DNA of 64,000 nt. It comes from Veronia nyctiphanis (GTDB taxonomy: Bacteria; Pseudomonadota; Gammaproteobacteria; Enterobacterales; Vibrionaceae). The stretch is taken from positions 1 through 64,000 of the forward strand of contig NZ_PEIB01000027.1 of NCBI RefSeq assembly GCF_004116385.1. The letters run 5' to 3'. A program made the translations under genes and the position numbers. This document shows, piece after piece, positions 15,464 through 25,300 of the stretch (its first letter is position 1; each line of letters starts with the position of its first letter). The notes under the pieces are model-generated. The model did not search any database, was not told the origin of the DNA, and saw only the letters and a list, made by a program, of their open reading frames with translations.

Positions 15464-16501
15464 TTACTTAGACGCCACCCTGGACGGCAGTGAGTAATAA
15501 ACATCACGACGGACGTAAGGTTCACACACCTGTGGCGGCAGCAATGACAACCCCTCCATAAGGTTTACGTTGCTCACACGGCCTTCCATATAATCCTTGA
15601 GAGACGATTTATACAATGGAAATTCAGGTGACGAACCGTCTCCCCAGAAACCATGACTGATATTGGAGAAGAAACTGTCGCCACGAATAACATCATTCGA
15701 TATCAGGTAAACATGGTTGCGGAACTGATCGTTACCCGGGTAAGACACAGAGCCGAACGATATCCCGTTCACATTGGTATTTGAGGCACGCTTAAACAGG
15801 AATGAATACCCTGTTCTCGGGCTGTGCCAGCTTATATCTATCCCTTTCAAAGAGACATTTGAAAACTTGCTGCCCTCCGAGTTAAGAACCAGCAGTGTAC
15901 TGTCGTACTCCACTTTATGATTAAACGAGTCGATGAAAACATCACTGAACACAGAATCATTCACCGACCGCGAAAGCAGTGCCTGACCATTGAATTCAGA
16001 ATGCCCGCCACTGATCGTTAACCCGTCAATGCCCGACGAATAAACGGAGTTAAAAACCGACAGAAACGGTTTGTTCACTGACGGCCCTATCAGCGTCAGG
16101 TTATTTATTGATGCGTTTGACAGCTTCTCCGCCACAAGATATTTCTTGGCTGCACCCGACGGAAAATCATACAGAGGCTGCTCAAGCACCAGATCATAGA
16201 GCTTGCCGGTGAAACGGCGGTTAAAAAGGGGCCCCTGCAGTGCAAGATGACTCACTTTATAGCCGTTACCCTCGATATTAAAGTTGTAGGCACCGCGTTT
16301 ATTGCCGAGCGGCTGCATACCATAACAATCAATGTCATTGGTCAGACGGTAGGTATCTTTTTTATATCGTGCACCGTCAAGCATAGAGACAAAATCCTCA
16401 CAGGTACTGACATCAAACACCTCTTCTGATGACGCTGTTGCGTGCGAAGCGACACAGACTGATGCAAGTGCCAATACGTTTAACGTTTTCGTGAATTTCA
16501 T
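15464..16501 (-). CDS. exported beta-helix-like protein of unknown function (345 aa)
   Basis: A signal peptide is clear: MKFTKTLNVLALASVCVASH then ATA, with cleavage likely after residue 23. The mature part repeats short strand-turn units rich in N, G and hydrophobics (IEGNGYKVSHLALQGPLFNR, INNLTLIGPSVNKPF, IDGLTISGGHSEFNG, FSNVSLKGIDISW). This suggests a right-handed parallel beta-helix like those of GLUG-containing or adhesin-type surface proteins. Two Cys near 35 and 59 could form a disulfide. No autotransporter or anchor domain is visible, so it is probably periplasmic or secreted. Its place among defence genes is unexpected. Function unknown. Confidence 0.6.
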   Translation of the reverse strand: MKFTKTLNVLALASVCVASHATASSEEVFDVSTCEDFVSMLDGARYKKDTYRLTNDIDCYGMQPLGNKRGAYNFNIEGNGYKVSHLALQGPLFNRRFTGKLYDLVLEQPLYDFPSGAAKKYLVAEKLSNASINNLTLIGPSVNKPFLSVFNSVYSSGIDGLTISGGHSEFNGQALLSRSVNDSVFSDVFIDSFNHKVEYDSTLLVLNSEGSKFSNVSLKGIDISWHSPRTGYSFLFKRASNTNVNGISFGSVSYPGNDQFRNHVYLISNDVIRGDSFFSNISHGFWGDGSSPEFPLYKSSLKDYMEGRVSNVNLMEGLSLLPPQVCEPYVRRDVYYSLPSRVASK

Positions 16502-16610
16502 AATTTTCCCTTAAGTATATGGATAAAGCCTGCAGGGAACCCCTGACAGACATACCTATGTTAAAAGGAAAAACCCTCTGTAAATTATTAAGTTACCGAC
16601 ACAAAAAACG

Positions 16611-16825
16611 AGGTCTGTCGTAGCAGGACAGACCTTCATAAAAAGCAGGGTTGTCAAACTTCGACAGGGCTTTAAGGCGAAAATGTCGAAGTCCGACAGG
16701 CCCGGAAAGCAGGTATCACAGGGGGACACAGAAAAGACACAATTCTGGCCTGTCGAAGATGGACAAAGCGAAGGGCTGAGTGGGTTTGTTCAGGCCTGGT
16801 GTGTCGAACCCGGACAGGGCGAAAG
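16611..16825. repeat. cluster of TGTC-(N)-GACA dyad repeats
   Basis: A 9-bp perfect dyad AGGTCTGTC/GACAGACCT (16611-16635) is followed by four related units: TTGTCAAACTTCGACAGGGC (16651), TGTCGAAGTCCGACAGG (16684), TGTCGAAGATGGACAAAGCG (16751) and TGTCGAACCCGGACAGGGC (16802). The loose consensus is TGTCGAA-N4-GGACAGGGC-GAA. The region holds no gene. It lies between the exported protein (transcribed away) and the end of the nuclease gene. Multiple operators for one repressor, or repeated small hairpins, are possible. Confidence 0.55.
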
Positions 16826-16838
16826 ATTGAAAATCAAA

Positions 16839-17651
16839 TCACAAGACAGTTACGAATGTATATTTATCTTCCAGTTGCTGATAGCAGATTAACCCAACTC
16901 CCAGAGATGCAAGACAGTTTTCCAGATCCGGATTTTTATCCATCTCTGGTAACACCAGATATTTACAGACATCAGGGTTACCGGCCGCATGCATCATCAA
17001 CTGGCCAACCCCGGTATACAAAGACTGAGTGTCCGTTGAGGTTTTGACTTCATAGAGAGCTTTAAGGCAACCGCCAGATTCCAGTGCAAGGTCAATTTTC
17101 TGAGTGTTATAAACGTCGCCCTCCGGATGCATAAGTCCGACGAACTCGTAAAGTGCATCAACCACTGAGCCATGCCTGACTATCGCCTGACCCGACTTTC
17201 TTGCCTTGACTGACTTGCTGCCACTGAATTCAGACGAAAAGTGTTTTGTTCCCTGCCCGACAGCATCACTGGTTTTCCTGCGGGCAAGCTTAATATCCAG
17301 CTTTGTAACAGCATATGGCCGGATCCGCTCCCAGAGCTGACTGTCAGACATCCCGTCAAGTTCGGACAGCACAGATTGATTAAGTGCAGACAAAGGACCC
17401 GGGTTACCGTTTTCATCCTTCCAGCCCTCACGTGAGTTTTTAAGATGGCTGTCGAAACGGTCTCTGGTGTTTTTCAGGCTGTTGTAGAACTCTTTCTCTG
17501 TTCTTCCCAGGCCATATGAGGGATAAAATTTACTGATTGCCTCCTTCCATACGGCGGTACCGAGGCAAGGTGGAGGAGACGACTGGCCAAGACGGGACAA
17601 AAAGTAACCTATCTCAGCGAGTTCTTTTTTTACGGTGTCTGAAAGATGCAT
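16839..17651 (-). CDS. PD-(D/E)XK-like nuclease associated with the DrmAB operon
   Basis: 270 residues. The C-terminal half reads QKIDLALESGGCLKALYEVK, giving Asp187, Glu201 and Lys203, and then TGVGQLMMHAAG with a trailing Gln, a fair PD-(D/E)XK nuclease pattern. The N-terminal half has FYPSYGLGRTEKEFYNSLKN and GWKDENGNPGPLSALNQ, which I do not recognise. It lies 66 bp beyond the last gene of the DrmAB operon, across an intrinsic terminator, in the same direction. It is either expressed by read-through or from its own promoter. As a putative nuclease beside two helicases it is a good effector candidate. Ribosome site weak (GGATTC). Confidence 0.6.
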   Translation of the reverse strand: MHLSDTVKKELAEIGYFLSRLGQSSPPPCLGTAVWKEAISKFYPSYGLGRTEKEFYNSLKNTRDRFDSHLKNSREGWKDENGNPGPLSALNQSVLSELDGMSDSQLWERIRPYAVTKLDIKLARRKTSDAVGQGTKHFSSEFSGSKSVKARKSGQAIVRHGSVVDALYEFVGLMHPEGDVYNTQKIDLALESGGCLKALYEVKTSTDTQSLYTGVGQLMMHAAGNPDVCKYLVLPEMDKNPDLENCLASLGVGLICYQQLEDKYTFVTVL

Positions 17652-17681
17652 TAACAGTGAATCCGGAAAGAGAATTGGAAC

Positions 17682-17710
17682 AAAAAAAGTGCAGACTGAA
17701 TCTGCACTTT
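17682..17710 (-). terminator. intrinsic terminator of the DrmAB operon
   Basis: Read leftward: AAAGTGCAGA-ttcag-TCTGCACTTT, a perfect 10-bp stem followed directly by more T. It sits just after the stop at 17718 and separates the five-gene operon from the nuclease gene. Confidence 0.85.
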
Positions 17711-17717
17711 CTCTGGT

Positions 17718-18494
17718 CTAGCTGAAACTGCTGGATTTCTGGATCAGTTTCAGCGGACGGAGAGTTTCAAACAATGATACCATCTTCGCCCTGAATTCAG
17801 CATCCACGCACCACTCAGGAGAAAGCTTTAACATTACACCTGATTCATCGACCTCAAACCGCGACATATCAGGCAGGTGTCGCTGAAGATTCACCATTTC
17901 CCTGACGAACTGACCAACAAACTTACTCATTCCTTTCGGGCCATTCGCATCGATCACACGGAGTGCCAGATAGCCTGATCCCTCCGGACGGTGAACAAGT
18001 GAAAGGTCAAACCCTGACAGGGGTTTTATACCTTCAATACTGTATGTAAAGGTTCCGGCTGACGATATAACCTCTGTAAGCCATTCATGAGAAAGGGCTT
18101 CAGTATGATTGTTATCACAGACATCCGGCACGGCATCTGTGGAATCTGGCACTTCAATATCAATGCCGGTACTCACAGGTACCGTTTCAATAGCGGGCTC
18201 AACCGGTGCTTCTGAACCAAACACACGGTTATAAACTCTTGCCGCAATATTCTGTACGTCTTTCCGACAGTGGCCGGACAGTTTTCTTCTCTCTTCAGAA
18301 AGATAACTGTACCCGAACCTTGTCAGTGAAAAGGCGTATGCCAGGTCGTACACCTTGTCGCCAATCAATTCTGCTTTTGCAGCCCTGAGGCGCTTCAGCA
18401 TTTCCGGTTCAGGATTCAGGAGTGCCAGTGCTATTGCCCGCAGAACAATTGAATTCTCATCTGTGAATGGAATATTAATCCGCTCGTTATTCAC
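17718..18494 (-). CDS. unknown protein Y of the DrmAB operon (258 aa)
   Basis: Fifth gene of the operon; its GTG start overlaps the stop of gene X (GTGA). The N-terminal ~90 residues are helical and basic (LALLNPEPEMLKRLRAAKAE, FGYSYLSEERRKLSGHCRKD). An acidic linker follows at 95-130. The C-terminal ~125 residues (EWLTEVISSAGTFTYSIEGI, GYLALRVIDANGPKGMSKFV, VMLKLSPEWCVDAEFRAK) look alpha/beta. I do not recognise either part and see no catalytic signature. It could be a DNA-binding or bridging subunit. Both copies in the window are intact, and the overlap with X argues for fixed stoichiometry. Confidence 0.6.
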   Translation of the reverse strand: MNNERINIPFTDENSIVLRAIALALLNPEPEMLKRLRAAKAELIGDKVYDLAYAFSLTRFGYSYLSEERRKLSGHCRKDVQNIAARVYNRVFGSEAPVEPAIETVPVSTGIDIEVPDSTDAVPDVCDNNHTEALSHEWLTEVISSAGTFTYSIEGIKPLSGFDLSLVHRPEGSGYLALRVIDANGPKGMSKFVGQFVREMVNLQRHLPDMSRFEVDESGVMLKLSPEWCVDAEFRAKMVSLFETLRPLKLIQKSSSFS

Positions 18495-19231
18495 GAGCTT
18501 TGTAACCGCACCTGACCATATTCTGAAGTTTTCAGGCTCGGCAACCTTACCGGAGACAGCTCAGTGAATTCATCAAGCACTGCTGCAGGAGCCCAGCCCA
18601 CATCTATATTTTTGCGGGTACAGAGGCGTAAAAACTCTGAGGCAAGAACAAGCTGCTCTGAACCGGACTCAAGGGAAAGCAGGAGCCCAAGTGTATTCAG
18701 ATCATCAGATAACACATTCTCAATACTTGCCATATCCCGCTGATTGTCATGTACCGACAGCCATTGATGTGCAAGTGCGAGTATGCCGTCGGCATAAGGT
18801 GCTTCTGCAAGGAATTTGTTTACGGCATCATCACAAACATCTGTCAGCTCCGGATGATCCTGAGCCGGAGATGATGCCACCGGCTCAGGCAGCGCAGCAC
18901 ACCGTAATGCAGTGACATCAAAATTTTCGTAGCTTCTGTCAATAAAGTTGGCTTTAGCCTCCTCTGAGACAAACCAGGCAGTCTTCAATTGTGACAGGGG
19001 AACAAAACCCGATGGCGCTACTTTTGATGCAGATAGCTCCAAAACGATATCTTTTTTGTCTATACCGCCCACCGAACAGATTGACGAAAGCTCCTTTACA
19101 CTCAAAAGAGGCGATCCGCCCAGCGTTTTACAAAGCGCAAGCGGCACGATCTCGTAAGACAGAACGTAGCGGCGGAACGTCTTGAGAGGAATAACCGCAA
19201 AAGAGGAAAGCGCGCTGAAAGTGGTTTCCAT
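18491..19231 (-). CDS. unknown protein X of the DrmAB operon (246 aa)
   Basis: Fourth gene; its ATG overlaps the helicase stop (TAATG). The first ~105 residues (FAVIPLKTFRRYVLSYEIVP, SVGGIDKKDIVLELSASKV, LKTAWFVSEEAKANFIDRSY) look like a small alpha/beta module. An acidic linker (about 112-130) leads to a helical part (AEAPYADGILALAHQWLSVH, LGLLLSLESGSEQLVLASEF). No known motif, Cys cluster, signal peptide or membrane helix is seen. Like Y it has a two-module build with an acidic linker in the middle, so X and Y could be structural partners. Not recognised; no function is claimed. Confidence 0.6.
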   Translation of the reverse strand: METTFSALSSFAVIPLKTFRRYVLSYEIVPLALCKTLGGSPLLSVKELSSICSVGGIDKKDIVLELSASKVAPSGFVPLSQLKTAWFVSEEAKANFIDRSYENFDVTALRCAALPEPVASSPAQDHPELTDVCDDAVNKFLAEAPYADGILALAHQWLSVHDNQRDMASIENVLSDDLNTLGLLLSLESGSEQLVLASEFLRLCTRKNIDVGWAPAAVLDEFTELSPVRLPSLKTSEYGQVRLQSS

Positions 19232-20604
19232 TAATTGTGTTCTCTATATTCAATCAGGTTTGATCCCTGAGCCGGTAAATAATCAAAACAGCCGGGCCTG
19301 ATACCGGGGCTCTCTTTACACAGAAAGAAAAGCTCCGAGCGGGCTCTTGAGCAAATGACATACATATTCATCTTAAATGTTGTCTCATCAGTATCATCTA
19401 CCGAAAACTTCTGTAGATTGGGCACGAATACCGCATCAAATTCAAGCCCTTTACAACTCTGTCGGTGCAGTATTGTAACCACGCCCTGGGTATCAAAAAT
19501 CAGGTTCTCGCTGTCTTTGCTATTATTGCTGCTGTACAATTGTACTGTATATCCAGACAGTCTTTTTTTGAGCTCCTCTCCAAAAAAAGCAATATCCTGT
19601 AGAGAGTCGACAACAATCCCCACTTCCAGCCCCCCTCTCACATCAAGGTAGCTGGCGATATAATCCACCTGAGCTTCGTATGACGGAGATGAGACAAAAA
19701 CCGGGCGGTTTCCTTCTCTTACAGGAAGATTGGGTACACCAGTCGACAGACCTACATAAAAATGACGGGCAACCAATGCAATCTGTCGGGTATTCCGATA
19801 ATTTTCAGTGAGAGAAAATTCTCTTCCTGAGCTGATTCTCAGTGCTTTCCGGATGTCGTCAAGAGAAGAGTTACTGTCAACATGAATCCGCTGATTCTCA
19901 TCAGCCAGAATAGTGATGCCTCCGTTTTCCATCTCACTTCTGGCTGCTTTGAGAAAGCGAAACATATCCGGCTCAAAGTCCTGAGCCTCATCAATAATAA
20001 GATGCCCCCAGTCAACACGTTCACTGCCTTCCAGTTCGATATAACTGTCTCTCATTGACATCCAGTCATAACGCCATTTTTCGAGTTCTGGTGGCTTATA
20101 ATTTTTCCCTGTCCACTTCAAATAATCAGCGGGGCAATCCTCGTAATTCTCACGAGGGACGTACCACATACCTAGTTTCCGAGAATTAGGATTGTACATC
20201 TTAGGATCCCAGCGGCCTCCCAACTTCTTCAACTCCTTATGCTCACCATATGAACAGTGAACGTAGGCACGGTCTCCCTCAAGTAAAAGGCGAGAACCAT
20301 GTCCGCCCTTACCTACTATCCTGTGATTAGACCACCATTTATACATCCAGGAGTGCATCGTAGAGGTGGTAACACTGTCACCAAGATTTGCAGCAACATT
20401 CTCTGTAAAACGCTTTAGAACACGGTTATACATCAATACAGTCACTTTCTTTTTTCTTCGGGCCAGTGCTCCGGCCCGGAGAAATGCAATCACTGTCTTA
20501 CCTGTTCCAGGTGCGCCGGAAACAAGGATACATCCGTCTTCAGGTGCCTCCTCAAAGATATCGAGCTGTTCATCACTGAGTTGTCTGGTATTAGGTAGCT
20601 GCAT
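19231..20604 (-). CDS. UvrD-like SF1 helicase with DUF5710-like insert
   Basis: 457 residues. Walker A is CILVSGAPGTGKTVIAFLRA (Gly30-Thr37), Walker B HLIIDEAQDFEPDMF (202-215), and motif III is near LADENQRIHVD (233-243). Motif IV is SLTENYRNTRQIA (264-276). Motifs V-VI are HRQSCKGLEFDAVFVPN and MNMYVICSRARSELFF. Between motifs Ia and II, residues 112-158 (AYVHCSYGEHKELKKLGGRW ... MWYVPRENYEDCP) match the DUF5710 pattern also found in primases and relaxases. It is shorter than true UvrD and should be an ATPase translocating on ssDNA. The ATG overlaps the drmB stop (TGATG). DISARM operons normally lack such a subunit, so it marks this system as different. Confidence 0.85.
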   Translation of the reverse strand: MQLPNTRQLSDEQLDIFEEAPEDGCILVSGAPGTGKTVIAFLRAGALARRKKKVTVLMYNRVLKRFTENVAANLGDSVTTSTMHSWMYKWWSNHRIVGKGGHGSRLLLEGDRAYVHCSYGEHKELKKLGGRWDPKMYNPNSRKLGMWYVPRENYEDCPADYLKWTGKNYKPPELEKWRYDWMSMRDSYIELEGSERVDWGHLIIDEAQDFEPDMFRFLKAARSEMENGGITILADENQRIHVDSNSSLDDIRKALRISSGREFSLTENYRNTRQIALVARHFYVGLSTGVPNLPVREGNRPVFVSSPSYEAQVDYIASYLDVRGGLEVGIVVDSLQDIAFFGEELKKRLSGYTVQLYSSNNSKDSENLIFDTQGVVTILHRQSCKGLEFDAVFVPNLQKFSVDDTDETTFKMNMYVICSRARSELFFLCKESPGIRPGCFDYLPAQGSNLIEYREHN

Positions 20605-22392
20605 CAGTCAACTCCTACTGAAATAGCGTCAACCACCGGACCAAAAAATCCCCGGAATTTGTTGTCACCGATAAGCAGCTTTCTGTCCAGAAGCAGGTTG
20701 TTATATTCACAGCTGGTTTCTGAAACAGTGTACAGGAGTGGCAGGAGGACTTATTAAGCCCCATCACTCCCTGGGCCTCCATTTCACTGCAGACCGGATC
20801 ATTAGAGCACCAGCCAGCAGTTTCCAGTGCTGCGAGAATAGCCGGAAAAATCCTGTCAGGCTCTCCCTGTTGAACAAGACCGCCCAGACTGCCTTCAGAA
20901 TCACCATCCGCGGTGTATATCAGTATCCCGGCCTGATCATCACCTGCATAAATACGCTCACGCAATGAACCACTTGAATAACCGCTTTCGAAAGACAACT
21001 GCCTTATGAGAAGGTGGGCGAGTGTATGCAGGATTATGAACTTGGAACTCGGATCAGGCAGGTACGATGAGCACAATGGCCATGTCTGGATCGGGTATCT
21101 TCAATACGGCGTTTGAGCTCACCATCAATATTCGCTTCCCAGTCAAGAATACTTTTCTGGCTGAGCTCTATGAAGATACCCTCACCAAAGACCTCAATGG
21201 CTGGTAACCATGTATGACTGGTTCGCGTATCATTCATCATCACGATGTTCTCGTTGGGCTCTATCCGCTCAAAACCACAAAATGCGCGAACTTCCCTAAG
21301 TTTATCAATGAGTACGATTTTGCTGATAAATTTATCGAGGCCGAACGTCTCTTTCTTATCAGGGGATGTGGCCCGAGCTTGAACGTGGATGACACCTTAC
21401 TTTCCACAGCAGAATCAGTCATCACCTGCCACTCTGCCGCACGAAGTTCGTGATCCTTCGGAACCCGGAATTCGCGCTTCTCCTGCTTTGAGGATGTCAT
21501 TGCAGCAATAATGTCATCAGCTTTCAGCCCTGTTTCTTCCGCAATTTCACCAGAAAAAAACTTAATCCGCTTCTGGTTTTTTTCTTCAATCGCTTCACGC
21601 AAGTTATCGATATCCTGTGCATCTTTGATTTTGCTGTATACAGGGTTACCGACACTGTGCGTATCGTATGGAATATCAAGCGCCGATGCCGTGATTGGAT
21701 AATAGAGATTACTTGCACCACGCTGAAGAACCCTTAAAGGCTCATCACAATCCCTTTCGGAATAACTTTTTGACTCCCAGGCTGAGTCGATGAGCAGCGA
21801 CTCCCAAGAGCACCGGTATTAAGGATATCTGCGAGGCTGCTCTCGGCACCACAACCGGGGTTTTCACAACAGATTTTAAGTGCGCCAAGGCCGCTGCCCT
21901 TGCCTTTGGCAGAGCGGAAATAAAGATCCGGCTTATCACATATCTTTTTCGCTTCGCGATGAGCCAGTAATCCCATGGCACATCCTGAAGATGGCCCTTC
22001 TGGCATGCCGCAACAAAACGCATTGGAACAAGCACCCTTTTTTTACAGGAAGGATTCGAACAGACCGGGACACCACTGTCATTTTTTTCGTCATCAGAGC
22101 GCCACTTCTTCAGTTTTCTGCACTTTGGGCAGAACATCCATTTCGGAAAACGGACTGTGATGAGGGAGTTATATGGTTTAGGAGTACCGAACTGACTCTC
22201 GACAACAGGAGGCCTCTTTAATGCATAAACCCCGGCTTCTCTGGTTAAACGTTCAAGTTTTATCTCTTCCAGCTTTTTTGGCCAGTGGGATATATCCATC
22301 ACAACGAGAGACTCATCGCCAACATCCAGAATTGCACCGGGCCCGAAAGGACTGATCAGCTGTGAACTGCGGAATGATCGTGTCTTAGACAT
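20604..22392 (-). CDS. drmB: DrmB (DUF1998), frame interrupted by single-base gaps
   Basis: The start MSKTRSFRSSQLISPFGPGA overlaps the drmA stop (ATGTCTAA). Recognisable blocks follow in different frames: CPKCRKLKKWR and CKKR (zinc site), LQRGASNLYYP, DKLREVRAFCGFERIEP, FIILHTLAHLLIRQLSFESG, then SCHSC and ETSCEYNN, the Cys-rich DUF1998 end. Five added bases (near 21963, 21776, 21392, 21091 and 20745) restore one 597-codon frame whose TGA overlaps the helicase ATG. The second copy needs only four. No stop codons lie in the restored frame, so I favour base-calling deletions over a decayed gene. DrmB works with DrmA as a DNA-binding complex in DISARM. Confidence 0.8.
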
Positions 22393-25300
22393 TGTCTTCA
22401 CCTCTGACAAACAAGTTGGTTTCAGTATCTACATTTCTCATGGAATTCAGTGTTGGCCAGGCTCTGTCTTTCAGCTGGCTCTCAAATGCCTGAATTAGTG
22501 GTTTAAACTGTTTGCCTGATTTATTGGCTTCATAATGAGTGAGTTCATCCTCACTGACCCGGTTTGACCATTCCTCTACCAGAGAATCGAGGTAATCAAA
22601 TGCTGTTTTCTTTTCCTTCTCTGTCACCCCCTCCATGGCTCTCGATATACGCTCAACCAGTGACTTATAAATCTCTTTAAACTCACTGTTATTGCGGTCA
22701 AAGTTTTTCGCGCTCTGGTTGTCACGCAGGTAACCAGACACACGGACAGCAGCTATCAAGGCAGCATGCATGGCACGCTCCATCGCTGGCAGGGCCCATG
22801 GCGTCACACTGGTTGGCTCCACATACCGGTAAAGGGCCTGATGATAATTTTTGAATGACTCATAGTGAGACCTGTCACGGGGCTTTGACGGCGAGTATAA
22901 AGTCAACACGATGCCCGGTGGACGGCTTTGCTTACGACCAACCCGGCTGGATGCCTGAATATATTCTGCCGTGGCTTTGGGTTGACCGTTGATGATCATG
23001 TTGCCCAGGCGCTCAATATCCACACCAACAGAGATCATATTTGTACATGGCAGAATATCGACAGCATCAGGGAGCCCCTTCTCAAGGTTTTTCAATACCT
23101 CAGGAATTCTTGCACCCTCAACATTGGCACTGAGTTCCTCCACTGTATCTACCTGCCTCGGAGTGTCAGATATCACCTTAATACGTTCAGGAATATCATC
23201 ACGCGACAGCGTCATTGTTTTACTGAGCTCACGCCGGCTGTTGTGATAGATAGGCAGTGTCCAGTAACTGTCCAACAGAGTATCTGCAAAGCCTTTTTCC
23301 TCAGGTGCCTGCAGCAATGCAGCAGCGGCCTGAACCAGGGCTGTCTGTCCGGTATGACCTGATGGCATCACGCCAACATACAGGCGGCCGGGGCTGTCGC
23401 TGTCTTCTTTGGAAAAGAAGGAATCGGCCTCATCAGTGCCCGATGGAGGAAAGATGTTTACACTTCGTCCGAAGAGACGGTTGGACTGCTGCGCAGCACT
23501 GCGGATAGTTGCGGTTGCCGCAATGACTTTCGGGCGTCTTCCCAGTCTCTCCATCGCTGTATCAAAACCGGCTTCATAGATACCTGCAATAGTGCCCAGA
23601 GGCCCTGAGATAAGATGAAGTTCATCCTGGATAATCAATGAGGGCGGGAGATACCTGCTGTCGCCGAAAAATATCGAAGCCTCTGCTTTCCAGGTAAGAC
23701 GGGCAAACTTATCTACAGTACCGATGAGCATGCTGGGTGTTTTTTTATAAAGCCCCTCATCAACGACCTGAATTGGGAGAGAGTCGTGGAATTCACAGTC
23801 CTGAGACGGGCAGAAAAATTCGAAGTGACTGTCATCACAACGGATACCATAGTCATCACTTTCATCAGAGTAACCTTCAGGAAATATCGAGGTCCCACAC
23901 CATGGGCAGGACTGTAACTGAAAGCTGTTCTCAGGCTTTGGCGCTTCCCGCTGGGTATTGAATTTTGTGTGGGCTTTCTTGAAGTCATTGGGTGTACTGC
24001 CTTCACCTGCCCACAGGCCAAGAGAAAATTCAGACTCACCAAGTTCAGGGATGGAAGTTCTCATCGACTCGAGGGCACATATCAGACTACCTGCTCGCTG
24101 GAACTGCTGAGAGGTAAGGAGACGCAGTGTGTAGCGCTTAATGACAGCGGTGCCTTCCCCTTCACTGCCGTATTTAAGGCGACGGAAAAGCATCTCCCAG
24201 GCAGCAACAGCAAGGTATGCTTCGGTCTTGCCGCCACCGGTAGGAAACCATAGAAGATCAACTTCATCATGAGTAGGCGGATAATTGCCCTGCTCATCAG
24301 GAATTATTGACTCAAGAACAAGCAACTGAAAGGCAAGCTGAAATGGCCGCCACTTGAAGGTACGCTTCACTTCTTCGGAAAGATAGTCAGGGGCAGTGTA
24401 TCCCCAGTTTTTTTGTCTGACGGTACCGGCAAACTTACTGCCACTGTGAATCATCTGCATCAGCATTGCCTTGTTGGCAAGCCTGAATGCCAGCATTGCA
24501 GTCTCCGACTGCTTCAGTTTCCTGATACCATCATCCATTCGCTCAGCAGCCATACGCAGTTTTGCGATCACCGACTTTTTAGCGTCTGAATAACGACTGT
24601 CCAGCACTTCCTCATCAAGCTCATCAATCCAGGATCTGTATGCATTGATCAGTTTTTTGTACCCATCAAGAAGGTTATCAGTGGATAACGATTCGGTATC
24701 AGCAATCGCAGCGATACTAAGGATATCTTCATCAAGGTCGTGATATTTTTTATAATCAAGATCAGTGCTGAAACCTTTCACTGAGTGACAAGGCATAGAT
24801 TCAGTTTTCAGAACCACAGGTGATTTATCTGAGCCCAAGCGCCAGTCAACTGACACGCCGTGGCCAACAGCCCAGGGCACCCGCTTCCGGTATGTCATCG
24901 CCAGCTGTTTTTGCTCGTCATCCAGTTTGAAACGATCGCTGCTCGGATACTCCCTGATTGCACCGCTTACAACACTGATTTTTATACCTGACTGATAAAG
25001 GCATTTTGAGGGATCCAGTCTTTCACCGGAATTTTCTATATTAGATATTGCTACAGTGACAACTTTACCACCGCCATATGAGCGGACAGATACATCCAGT
25101 CTCGCTTTGCCATCAAAGATTTTTTCATCCTGAACGCTTCCCCTGTTGAGGGAGATGTCCCTGACTTCAGACAGCACGGAGCGCTGCCAGACAAAATCCT
25201 GACCTTTTTTATATTGACCGGCCTCAATCTCAAGCTTGCAGACTAAATCTGCATCAGCGGCAAAAGATATCGCCATAGAGGAAGGTTTGAAGTCATTATT

